From: Clostridiales bacterium
GTDB taxonomy: Bacteria > Bacillota > Clostridia > Lachnospirales > JAITVM01
Direction of reading: 5' to 3'
Length of the DNA stretch: 5,856 nucleotides
NCBI GenBank assembly: GCA_031285815.1
Contig: JAITVM010000114.1
Coordinates: forward strand, 1-5,856
Part shown: positions 1-5,729 of the stretch, one piece after another
Position numbering within the stretch: position 1 is the stretch's first letter
Layout: the number at the start of each line of letters is the position of its first letter
Notes under the pieces: generated by a model
Database searches by the model: none
Told to the model about the DNA's origin: nothing
Seen by the model: only the letters and a program-made list of their open reading frames with translations
Program-made: the position numbers and the translations under genes

Positions 1-585
1 ATTCTCCTCCAAAACTTTATAGGAGCCGTCGATTGTAACAGGTATTATTGGAACTTTGGCTTTTGTGGCGGTTTTTAGGCTTGCTTGTTTAAAAGGCAGC
101 ATGGTTGAAGATTTGCTCCTGGTGCCTTCAGGAAAAATTACAAGCGAATATCCGTTTTTTAAAATATTGACCCCTTCGAAAATAGCTTTAGCTGATTTTC
201 TTAAATCTGACCGGTCCATAAATACGCAGTTTATATTTTTCATCCAATGGGATAAAAGCGGTACTTTAATGAGCTCCTCTTTTGCTATATAGCCTTTGTC
301 CTTTTCGATTGCTGCCAAAAAAATTGCCACATCTACATTTGATTGGTGGTTGCTGACAAAAAGTACAGCCCTGTCTTTTGGGATATTATTTTCGCCGGTA
401 ATATGGAGCCTTGCACCGGCATCTTTTAAACGCCCCCTTGCCCAATCCCTCGCGACCTTATTTGATTTTTTTAAAATTTCGCCTTGTGGGTGGTTTTTTT
501 CCATATTTTTGACTTCTATTAATTTTGGTATTGTAGCAACTAGGCTCAAAGTAAATTTACTAAAAAAAAGTATTGTTTTAATCAT
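1..585 (-). CDS. plsC: 1-acyl-sn-glycerol-3-phosphate acyltransferase (PlsC family), C-terminus cut by window edge
   Basis: This enzyme family transfers an acyl group to lysophosphatidic acid, making phosphatidic acid for membrane phospholipids at the inner face of the cytoplasmic membrane. The 195 visible codons hold the family's hallmark blocks in order. A hydrophobic N-terminal stretch covers about residues 4-20. The catalytic NHX4D box is NHQSNVD at 79-85 (His80, Asp85). The conserved patch NCVFMDRSDLR at 119-129 contributes to substrate binding. FPEGTRS at 151-157 is the glycerol-phosphate-binding block, and VPIIPVTIDGSY at 178-189 is the last conserved block. Family members are usually about 200-250 aa, so only a short tail should be missing. 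The ATG at 585 is chosen because AGGAGG (590-595) lies 4 nt upstream. It follows the S9 peptidase gene by 49 nt in the same direction, with a terminator-like hairpin between them. Family assignment is secure; the exact acceptor lipid is inferred. Confidence 0.93.
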   Translation of the reverse strand, partial: MIKTILFFSKFTLSLVATIPKLIEVKNMEKNHPQGEILKKSNKVARDWARGRLKDAGARLHITGENNIPKDRAVLFVSNHQSNVDVAIFLAAIEKDKGYIAKEELIKVPLLSHWMKNINCVFMDRSDLRKSAKAIFEGVNILKNGYSLVIFPEGTRSKSSTMLPFKQASLKTATKAKVPIIPVTIDGSYKVLEEN

Positions 586-597
586 AATGCCTCCTAT

Positions 598-630
598 AAA
601 AAAACCATGGGTTTGTCACCCCATGGTTTT
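598..630 (-). terminator. Intrinsic terminator of the S9 peptidase gene
   Basis: An 11-bp perfect inverted repeat, AAAACCATGGG (601-611) and CCCATGGTTTT (620-630), encloses an 8-nt loop. On the minus strand it begins 4 nt after the peptidase stop codon and is followed by seven T residues (604 to 598), the layout of a factor-independent terminator. Only 5 of the 11 stem pairs are G-C, so it may be leaky. The T tract ends only 2 nt before the plsC SD sequence, so readthrough or an internal promoter is needed for plsC expression. Confidence 0.7.
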
Positions 631-631
631 A

Positions 632-660
632 ATTTTATTTGTTTTTTACGTATTTGTCCA
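632..660 (-). promoter_or_regulatory. Possible internal promoter for plsC inside the end of the peptidase gene
   Basis: On the minus strand TGGACA (655-660, 5 of 6 to the -35 consensus) is followed after exactly 17 nt by TAAAAT (632-637, 5 of 6 to the -10 consensus). The first three bases of the -10 are the peptidase stop codon. Transcription would start near 625, inside the terminator hairpin, and lead directly into plsC. The match is good, but the DNA is AT-rich and partly constrained by coding, so this is an inference from sequence only. Confidence 0.4.
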
Positions 661-2944
661 GAAAATTAATCATCTGGTTATAAAATTCGAGCTGGTTTTC
701 CAGTTTAGCAAAACCATGCCCTTCATTTTCTTTCAGCATATATTCGTAAGGTACATTATTACCGGCCAAGGCTTTAACCATTTGCTCAGCTTCTGCTTTG
801 TTTACCCGTGGGTCATTTGCGCCCTGGGCAATAAAAACCGGTTTTTTTATTTTGTCTGCATTTAAAGCAGGTGAAGTTTTTTCAAATTGCTCTTTGTCGG
901 CTACAGGGTCCCCAACACGTTTATAAAACATATTAAGCTGGGGCTTCCAATGGCTAGGTATCGTGTTCAAAAATGTAAATAAATTAGAAACGCCAACATA
1001 ATCTACAGCGGCAGCATATAATTCCGGGGTAGTGGCCATACCGGACAATGCCGCGTAGCCGCCGTAAGATGCCCCATATATTGCTACCCTTTCAGGGTCT
1101 GCCACCCCAATTTTAATAAGCCAGTTAACCCCGTCTGTTATATCGTTTTGCATATTTAAGCCCCATTGCTTGTCGCCGAGGTTAAGGAAATTTTTACCGT
1201 AGCCTACCGACCCCCGAAAATTCATTTGGAGTACGGCATACCCACGGTTGGCCAGCATTTGCGCTTCAGGGTTAAATGACCAGTAATCCCTGGCCCAAGG
1301 CCCGCCGTGTGGGTTAACGACAACAGGGAGATTTTTTGCTTCAGTATTATTAGGTAAAGTAAGGTAACCGTGTATTGTTATACCATCCCTTGATTTATAT
1401 GAAATAGGGGCCATTTTTGCATTATGTTCTGATGGTATATTGTTAAGGTCAGATAAAAGCTCTAAGCTGTCAGCGGCATAATCATATAGGTAGTATTTGC
1501 CCCGGTTAATATCGCTGGATGTAGATATTATAAATTTAGTAAAGCTAATATCATAGCTGCCTATACTAATAAAACCATCTGCTGGCAATAAAGCGCTTAG
1601 CCTATTGTAAACTGCCTCAAGGGTGGTATCAAAATATTCTATTTTTGGTTTATCGGTATGGTAGGTTACAGAACCGATAGAAGCAAAATTAGTGCCGCTG
1701 GATAAAGAATATAAATCTACGTTTGGGTGCTTAAAAACCTCCCTAATAATTTCACCGGTAGGGGCGTCCACCTCTACGAGTGCCTCTGTATCAGAATTAA
1801 TTGATGAAATTGCATAAGCTGTGCGGGCGTCTGAAGAAAAAGCAATTATTGTAAAGGTGCCTTGGTTTATATAAGATTTTATTTTTCTAAATTCTTGTGA
1901 ATTATTTTTCCGGTAATAATATTCATAATTTACCCCGTCGCTCTTTTCGGCCACACATAACTGGGAATAGTTATCAAATACAAAATTTGTATAGCCCTCT
2001 TTATTTTCAAAAAATAAACTAAGGGAGCCGTCTATAATATTTAATTTATATACAGAGAAATACTCGGGGCTTTCTTTGTTCATGCTAATAATTATTTCAT
2101 TATTTGGGTATATCGAGTAATTCATGTCTAATATCACTGCGTTTACGTTAGGGTATGGGGTTAAATTAACTTCCTTCCCGTTTTCATCGGTTTTATATAT
2201 ATGGTATACTTCATTCCCCCCCGAATCCTTTGTGTATAAAAAAGTATCATTTTTTATTGCGGATTCTAACACATCGTCATTTTCAGAAAAAGTCAGCTGA
2301 TATACTTTGCCGGTATCAAGCTCTTTGCCAAATAGGTTCATTGTGTTATTCCAAGGTGCCATGTAGAATAATGAGCCCCCGTCTGGAGTGAGTGAATAGG
2401 CATAGGAGCTTGGCAATGACAAATAATCTTCGACAGTATAATTAGGTGTAGTGGCACTTATTGTTTTTTGTTTTACCCGTTGTTTTAAATTTTTTATAAG
2501 TTCGCCGGCTTCTTCAAACGTAATAAATTTAGCATCTGACATATGGGCAGGGTCCGGTGTGTTTATAAGCTGCTCCTCATATGCTTTTTGTACAAGGCTT
2601 TCTTTTGGCAGGTAGTGGCCTAGGCTGCGCATTGCTACTGTAAGTGCGTCTATCCGTTTCAACTGGCTTGTATTTATAAAATCATCGTCTTCGGTAATTA
2701 GGTTTTTATTGAATAATACATCTATGGGGTTTTCCCCATGGTTATATGTAGTTTCCAGTACAAATGTTTCAGCAAATTCAGAAAAGTTTAATGCTTGGGC
2801 TGCCCCATTGTTAACCATAGCTGGTGTTGTACCACCGGAGGCGTTAAAAAAAGGGGATATATCCCCAGAAGCATCTACTGAAAACTTAATTGAAGTTATT
2901 GCTATTAAAGCTAGGACTAAAGAAACAAGATATTTTTTTGACAA
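635..2944 (-). CDS. Secreted S9-family serine peptidase (prolyl oligopeptidase / acylaminoacyl-peptidase type)
   Basis: Likely an exported peptidase that trims peptides outside the membrane or in the cell wall. Starting at the TTG at 2944 gives 769 aa. Residues 1-27 form a signal peptide: Lys at 3-4, a hydrophobic core, then a possible cleavage after SVDA. Residues about 72-155 contain two degenerate S-layer-homology-like units (RIDALTVAMRSLG and FITFEEAGELI). About 170-505 is a beta-propeller region with TolB/PD40-like repeats such as SLTPDGGSLFY. The alpha/beta-hydrolase domain follows, with the oxyanion-loop motif NPHGGP (544-549), nucleophile Ser626 in GASYGG, Asp711 in GANDPRV and His743 in EGHGF, so the triad is complete. 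This is the long, propeller-bearing architecture of COG1506. No lipobox cysteine or LPXTG anchor is visible. It has its own promoter (3061-3089) and terminator (598-630). The exact substrate cannot be read from sequence. Confidence 0.93.
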   Translation of the reverse strand: MSKKYLVSLVLALIAITSIKFSVDASGDISPFFNASGGTTPAMVNNGAAQALNFSEFAETFVLETTYNHGENPIDVLFNKNLITEDDDFINTSQLKRIDALTVAMRSLGHYLPKESLVQKAYEEQLINTPDPAHMSDAKFITFEEAGELIKNLKQRVKQKTISATTPNYTVEDYLSLPSSYAYSLTPDGGSLFYMAPWNNTMNLFGKELDTGKVYQLTFSENDDVLESAIKNDTFLYTKDSGGNEVYHIYKTDENGKEVNLTPYPNVNAVILDMNYSIYPNNEIIISMNKESPEYFSVYKLNIIDGSLSLFFENKEGYTNFVFDNYSQLCVAEKSDGVNYEYYYRKNNSQEFRKIKSYINQGTFTIIAFSSDARTAYAISSINSDTEALVEVDAPTGEIIREVFKHPNVDLYSLSSGTNFASIGSVTYHTDKPKIEYFDTTLEAVYNRLSALLPADGFISIGSYDISFTKFIISTSSDINRGKYYLYDYAADSLELLSDLNNIPSEHNAKMAPISYKSRDGITIHGYLTLPNNTEAKNLPVVVNPHGGPWARDYWSFNPEAQMLANRGYAVLQMNFRGSVGYGKNFLNLGDKQWGLNMQNDITDGVNWLIKIGVADPERVAIYGASYGGYAALSGMATTPELYAAAVDYVGVSNLFTFLNTIPSHWKPQLNMFYKRVGDPVADKEQFEKTSPALNADKIKKPVFIAQGANDPRVNKAEAEQMVKALAGNNVPYEYMLKENEGHGFAKLENQLEFYNQMINFLDKYVKNK

Positions 2945-2958
2945 TAAATTCACCCCTT
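2945..2958 (-). promoter_or_regulatory. SD sequence that favours a TTG start for the peptidase
   Basis: On the minus strand AAGGGGTGA (2950-2958) closely follows the anti-SD-complementary consensus AAGGAGGTGA. An 8-nt gap after its GGGG run leads to TTG at 2944. The GTG at 2953, which would give a protein three residues longer, lies inside this SD and would have no spacer. The TTG start also gives a compact signal peptide beginning MSKKYLV. Confidence 0.7.
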
Positions 2959-3060
2959 AATTATTCTTGTGGCTTTAAACCACTACTAGCAGGACATATA
3001 TAAAACAATAACCCGTTGAATTAATGCTAAAAAGAAATAAATGGAATAAATATCATTTCG

Positions 3061-3089
3061 AGTATAAATTCATAAAAAAAAATTGTCAA
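3061..3089 (-). promoter_or_regulatory. Sigma-A-type promoter of the S9 peptidase gene
   Basis: On the minus strand a perfect TTGACA (3084-3089) and TATACT (3061-3066, 5 of 6) are separated by exactly 17 nt. The predicted start near 3054 leaves a leader of about 110 nt before the TTG start at 2944. That leader contains a small dyad, GTGG (2969-2972) and CCAC (2980-2983), with no recognised riboswitch. Confidence 0.75.
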
Positions 3090-3103
3090 TATTATTGTGT
3101 TAA

Positions 3104-3134
3104 GTGACTTATAAATGTAAGATGTAATTATAAT
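3104..3134 (+). promoter_or_regulatory. Weak candidate promoter for the UvrC-like gene
   Basis: A perfect TATAAT lies at 3129-3134, with GTGACT (3104-3109, 4 of 6 to TTGACA) 19 nt upstream. Transcription would begin near 3141, giving a very short leader that barely includes the GGGGA at 3142-3146. An alternative is TTGTGT (3095-3100), 17 nt, TAAGAT (3118-3123). Neither is convincing alone. Some promoter is expected here because the neighbour upstream is divergent. Confidence 0.3.
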
Positions 3135-3157
3135 ATTAAGTGGGGAAGATGAAAATT

Positions 3158-4189
3158 ATGGGTAGCATCTTAGAAGAAATAGAAAACCTCCCAAATACAT
3201 ATGGCTGCTATTTTTTTAAAAATAAAGAACAGGAAATTATTTATATAGGTAAATCCAAAAACATAAAGAAAAGGGTAAAAACTTATTTTGGGGTTGTAAA
3301 AAACCCAAAAATAAAAAAACTGGCAAGGGAGGCCCGTTTTGTAGAAACCCAAATAACTGACAGTGAATCAGATGCCCTTTTGCTTGAATGTTTTTTGATC
3401 AAAAAATACAGCCCCAAGTATAATACAATGTTAAAAAAAGACAAGCTATTCCCTTACATAAAAATTGATTATTCATTGGAATACCCATCAATAAGCATTA
3501 CTTATGAACAAGCTAATAATTGTTACGGCTTTTTTTATAGTGAGGAAGACGCCATTAGGACCATAAACCTAATCGGGGATGTATGGAAGGCGCCTGTTTG
3601 CGGGCAGCCTATATTTAAAAATAAACGGGAATGCCTAAGGTACCATATCGGCAAATGCTCGGCGCCGTGTGTTAAAAAAACTGATAAAGAAGGGTATAAT
3701 AAATCCATTAAAGAGATTGTACTATTTTTCAAGCAGAAACACAAAGGTGTATTTAATAATTTAAACAGGCAATTAAAATCCTATATCAAAAATTTAGAGT
3801 TTGAAAAAGCCGAGATAGTCAACCATAATATAGAAAGCCTTAAATTCCTTTGCAAAAAAATAAAGAGGGTTAATACTTCATATAAGCAAAAAAACCTATA
3901 CCTGTTATATCGTGCATTTAATGAGAAAGAGTTATCCATTTTTTACGTGAAAAACGGGAAGCTGCTATCGAGGCATAGAATAAATATAAACGAAATAAAT
4001 TACAATTCGATAGAAAAATATATAACAGATAATGAAAGCTTAAGTATCCCTTTGTATCCGGAATTTATAAATATCAAGCATTTATTAGAAATAGTGGCAG
4101 ATAAATATTTTGTTGAAGACCGGAAGAAATATAATTTAAACCAAAAATCAGAATACCTGTTATCAAAAATATACGAATTTTTAAGTTAA
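3158..4189 (+). CDS. Half-length UvrC homologue: stand-alone GIY-YIG nuclease (Cho-like)
   Basis: Probably a DNA-repair endonuclease that makes the 3' incision near bulky lesions, as UvrC's N-terminal half and E. coli Cho do. Residues 11-89 are the GIY-YIG domain: LPNTYGCYFF (GIY degenerated to GCY), YIGKSKN at 29-35, Arg39, and catalytic-type Glu77 in DALLLECFLIKKYSPKYN. Residues 148-171 hold cysteines at 148, 159, 167 and 171, in the UvrC block CLRYHIGKCSAPC. Residues about 199-233 form a UVR motif (NLEFEKAEIVNHNIESL) that in UvrC binds UvrB. The last 110 residues resemble the UvrC segment before the RNase H-like domain, and the protein then ends. At 343 aa it lacks the 5'-incision nuclease and HhH domains of full UvrC (about 600 aa). 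ATG 3158 is chosen because GGGGA (3142-3146) lies 11 nt upstream and family alignment starts there; ATG 3149 leaves only 2 nt. The gene is monocistronic. Confidence 0.88.
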   Translation: MGSILEEIENLPNTYGCYFFKNKEQEIIYIGKSKNIKKRVKTYFGVVKNPKIKKLAREARFVETQITDSESDALLLECFLIKKYSPKYNTMLKKDKLFPYIKIDYSLEYPSISITYEQANNCYGFFYSEEDAIRTINLIGDVWKAPVCGQPIFKNKRECLRYHIGKCSAPCVKKTDKEGYNKSIKEIVLFFKQKHKGVFNNLNRQLKSYIKNLEFEKAEIVNHNIESLKFLCKKIKRVNTSYKQKNLYLLYRAFNEKELSIFYVKNGKLLSRHRININEINYNSIEKYITDNESLSIPLYPEFINIKHLLEIVADKYFVEDRKKYNLNQKSEYLLSKIYEFLS

Positions 4190-4204
4190 AGGTATAATTA
4201 TATT

Positions 4205-4252
4205 AAAAAAGCACCGTTTCCATATGTAGTTAAAAAAATGGGAACGGTGCTT
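4205..4252. terminator. Hairpin terminator between convergent genes, strongest for the ferredoxin operon
   Basis: A 13-bp stem pairs 4209-4221 (AAGCACCGTTTCC) with 4240-4252 (GGGAACGGTGCTT) around an 18-nt loop. It starts 5 nt beyond the ferredoxin stop. On the minus strand it runs into a clean T tract (4210 to 4205), so it terminates the redox operon. On the plus strand the one imperfect pair becomes a G-U wobble, but the following T tract is weak and interrupted. It may still serve the UvrC-like gene, which ends 19 nt before the stem. Confidence 0.8.
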
Positions 4253-4257
4253 AGTGT

Positions 4258-4737
4258 TTATAGTTTTTTTAATAATAAATCTACAGCGCCTTTAGGAAAA
4301 CCTGGTTCTTCATATTCCAATAGCGATTCTAACAGTTTGCGGGCCTCGTTGCTTTGTGGGAGCATGTATCCGGATTCCCGTAAAATATCTTCCGCCATGC
4401 GTAGGTTTGAAGCCGCTATGGCAGTAGCGAATTGTTTAGTTATTGGGTTATCGGTAGTAGCGGCAATAGCTTCGGCGGCTTGCCATTGCTGGGCTTTGCT
4501 ATATGCCAGCTTGCGCTGTGTAGCAATTACTTCCGGCGATTTTGGCTGCTGGGGCGGATAAGATTCCGGGACGATTGATATTGCGCCGGAGGGGCATGCT
4601 TGCGCACAGGCACTGCAACCACTTATACATTTATTGACATCAATAATACTGTCTTCTGTATCAGTTGCGCCGGTTGGGCAGACATAAAGGCACATACAGT
4701 CTTTTCCGCACATACTAACATTTCTAAAGGCAGGCAT
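4258..4737 (-). CDS. Ferredoxin-like 4Fe-4S protein with helical C-terminal extension
   Basis: A small cytoplasmic electron carrier, most likely a two-cluster ferredoxin. The first cysteine cluster (C10, C14, C16, C20, then P21) is spaced CX3CX1CX3CP. The second (C37, C41, C44, C48, then P49) is CX3CX2CX3CP. Bacterial 2[4Fe-4S] ferredoxins usually show CX2CX2CX3CP. PTGAT and PSGAI follow the two clusters as expected. Residues about 60-159 have no cysteines; after a Pro-rich linker with YPPQQP they look all-helical and Ala/Leu/Lys-rich, with no function I can assign. At 159 aa it is far longer than the classical ferredoxin of about 55 aa. ATG at 4737 is supported by AAAGGGGA (4745-4752), which overlaps the end of the upstream gene. 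The 4-nt gap suggests translational coupling with the rubredoxin-type gene, its probable redox partner. I recall similar clostridial ferredoxins but cannot confirm this without a search. Confidence 0.85.
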   Translation of the reverse strand: MPAFRNVSMCGKDCMCLYVCPTGATDTEDSIIDVNKCISGCSACAQACPSGAISIVPESYPPQQPKSPEVIATQRKLAYSKAQQWQAAEAIAATTDNPITKQFATAIAASNLRMAEDILRESGYMLPQSNEARKLLESLLEYEEPGFPKGAVDLLLKKL

Positions 4738-4741
4738 AACA

Positions 4742-5389
4742 CTATCCCCTTTCCACTTCTAGTATTTTGGATTTTGGAACTTTACAAACCGGGCATATTT
4801 CTGGCGGTGTATCCCCAATATATATAAACCCACAAATATCGCATACATAAATTTTTGTATTTTTGAGGAGCCCTTCGCCTTCTTTATTGAACCGGTCTAA
4901 TAGCACCCTGCACATGGTGCTGGCCTTTTCGCTCCAGACAAGTGAGCGGAGTGCGCCACGGTCCGAATTTGATTTTGCTTTTTCTGTCGCAGAGGCAAAA
5001 TTAATTTCTAAATCATAGTCTACCATTTTTTTAATATCTTGAAAGGCTTTGCTGTTTTCAGGTTTTGCTTTGGCTTTAAAATATTCGGCTATTTTATTGA
5101 ATGCATCCCGTTCCGGTAATAAACGTTGTTTGTCACAGCCCTTGGCGAGGCTTGAACAAATAGCAGAAATTTCGCCGGCTGTTAGCGTGGTGAAATTATC
5201 AATACCGTTGTGGTTTTCAGTATCAAGGGGGCTGGATATCGTTTTTGCAGGGCTTTCTTCAACTTGTTTAAAAGCTGATTTTGGCGCGCCGCAAATAGGG
5301 CATTTGTAGTCATTGGGAAGTTCATCCCATTTTGCCCCTGAAGACTCGTCATAGACATAGCCACAGATAGTGCATATGTATTTTTTCAA
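4742..5389 (-). CDS. Rubredoxin / rubrerythrin-like / rubredoxin fusion protein
   Basis: Probably a cytoplasmic electron-transfer protein in the rubrerythrin group, which reduces peroxide in anaerobes. Residues 1-43 are an N-terminal rubredoxin domain with CTIC (6-9) and CPIC (30-33); it is shortened relative to the usual domain of about 52 aa. A linker rich in Ser, Glu and Thr leads to a helical region (about 67-175) placed and sized like the ferritin-like bundle of rubrerythrin. The C-terminus has a minimal rubredoxin, CDIC (183-186) and CPVC (199-202). The helical region has no ExxH motif, and the protein's only histidine is His60 in the linker, so a classical diiron site appears absent. 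Length 215 aa is similar to rubrerythrins. The TTG start is fixed by GGAGG 7 nt upstream. It is the first gene of a two-gene operon with the ferredoxin. Rubredoxin domains are certain; peroxidase activity is doubtful, and a pure electron-relay role is possible. Confidence 0.85.
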   Translation of the reverse strand: MKKYICTICGYVYDESSGAKWDELPNDYKCPICGAPKSAFKQVEESPAKTISSPLDTENHNGIDNFTTLTAGEISAICSSLAKGCDKQRLLPERDAFNKIAEYFKAKAKPENSKAFQDIKKMVDYDLEINFASATEKAKSNSDRGALRSLVWSEKASTMCRVLLDRFNKEGEGLLKNTKIYVCDICGFIYIGDTPPEICPVCKVPKSKILEVERG

Positions 5390-5403
5390 TTTATGTCCTC
5401 CTT
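5390..5403 (-). promoter_or_regulatory. SD sequence fixing the TTG start of the rubredoxin fusion gene
   Basis: AAGGAGG (5397-5403, minus strand) is followed by 7 nt and then TTG (5387-5389). This is the best SD in the window and sits at ideal spacing. The encoded N-terminus MKKYICTICGY is the usual start of a rubredoxin, so the TTG start is well supported. Confidence 0.85.
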
Positions 5404-5465
5404 TTTTAGGTTTTGTAGGTATCAGATTTAAAATATATTTGTTTTATAAAAATTTTTTTAATTAA

Positions 5466-5480
5466 TAATAATTATTATAT
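5466..5480 (-). promoter_or_regulatory. PerR-box-like operator over the -10 of the redox operon
   Basis: On the minus strand ATATAATAATTATTA matches the Bacillus PerR consensus TTATAATNATTATAA at 12 of 14 defined positions. It covers the whole -10 element, where a bound repressor would block RNA polymerase. A 14-bp perfect palindrome (5465-5478) lies within the same stretch. PerR controls rubrerythrin-type genes in some clostridia, which fits the gene downstream. The surrounding DNA is almost entirely A and T, so a chance match is possible. Related Fur-type boxes match slightly less well (11 of 14). Confidence 0.45.
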
Positions 5481-5502
5481 AATTGTTATTTTTATAAGTC
5501 AA
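5474..5502 (-). promoter_or_regulatory. Sigma-A-type promoter of the rubredoxin-ferredoxin operon
   Basis: On the minus strand TTGACT (5497-5502, 5 of 6) and a perfect TATAAT (5474-5479) are separated by exactly 17 nt. The predicted start near 5467 gives a leader of about 78 nt before the TTG start. No riboswitch or attenuator is recognised in that AT-rich leader. Confidence 0.8.
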
Positions 5503-5668
5503 TATTTTTTTAAATTTAAACGGGCCCATGGCTTATAAATTAGTGTATATATTAAAATTTGTTTGGCGAGACTTTAAATATATTAGTTTATGTATTGGTT
5601 TCTGGAATATGGTTATTTGTAAAATAAAAATTTTTATATAATATGACATACTGATGCCATTTTATATA

Positions 5669-5677
5669 TGATATTAT
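5669..5677 (+). promoter_or_regulatory. Candidate extended -10 promoter for the zinc-ribbon gene
   Basis: TGATATTAT fits the extended -10 pattern TGnTATAAT with one mismatch. No good -35 sits 17 nt upstream (TACTGA at 5649-5654), which is tolerable for extended -10 promoters. A perfect TATAAT at 5637-5642 is an alternative, but its -35 is also poor. Confidence 0.35.
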
Positions 5678-5729
5678 ATAGGTAGTTGGCGGACAGGCAA
5701 ATCTGTGGCCAAGGAAATCAGTTTCTATA
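5677..5729 (+). promoter_or_regulatory. Structured leader upstream of the zinc-ribbon gene
   Basis: The inner hairpin pairs TTGGC (5686-5690) with GCCAA (5708-5712) and ACAG (5693-5696) with CTGT (5703-5706), leaving a loop GCAAAT and a small GG/G asymmetry. An outer helix, TATAG (5677-5681) with CTATA (5725-5729), could close it. It lies 30-80 nt before the start codon and is richer in G and C than its surroundings. It does not match a riboswitch class I know. It could equally be a protein operator, or chance pairing. Confidence 0.3.

Noticed and set aside
296..865. Plus-strand open frame spanning the plsC start and the peptidase 3' end
   Set aside because: It runs antisense to two well-supported genes, covers the terminator hairpin, has no SD and shows no recognisable domain.
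2951..2953. GTG start codon for the S9 peptidase
   Set aside because: It lies within the SD sequence itself and so has no spacer; the TTG three codons later has an 8-nt spacer.
3140..3151. GTG (3140) and ATG (3149) starts for the UvrC-like gene
   Set aside because: No SD stands at a usable distance from either; ATG 3158 matches the usual UvrC N-terminus.
4238..4561. Plus-strand open frame opposite the ferredoxin gene, starting inside the terminator hairpin
   Set aside because: Antisense shadow of the ferredoxin coding region; low-complexity Ser/Ala-rich product with no SD.
5049..5309. Plus-strand open frame opposite the rubredoxin fusion gene
   Set aside because: Antisense shadow; the minus-strand frame carries clear rubredoxin motifs and an ideal SD.
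605..5531. Recurrent CCCATGG-type words (605-611, 620-626, 2737-2743, 5525-5531)
   Set aside because: Only the pair at 601-630 forms structure (the terminator). The others are isolated, unspaced short palindromes and do not form a repeat family.
5528..5641. Short plus-strand frame encoding a hydrophobic, cationic 37-residue peptide in the intergenic region
   Set aside because: Toxin-like composition caught my eye, but no SD precedes the ATG, no antitoxin RNA or partner is visible, and AT-rich DNA readily yields such frames.
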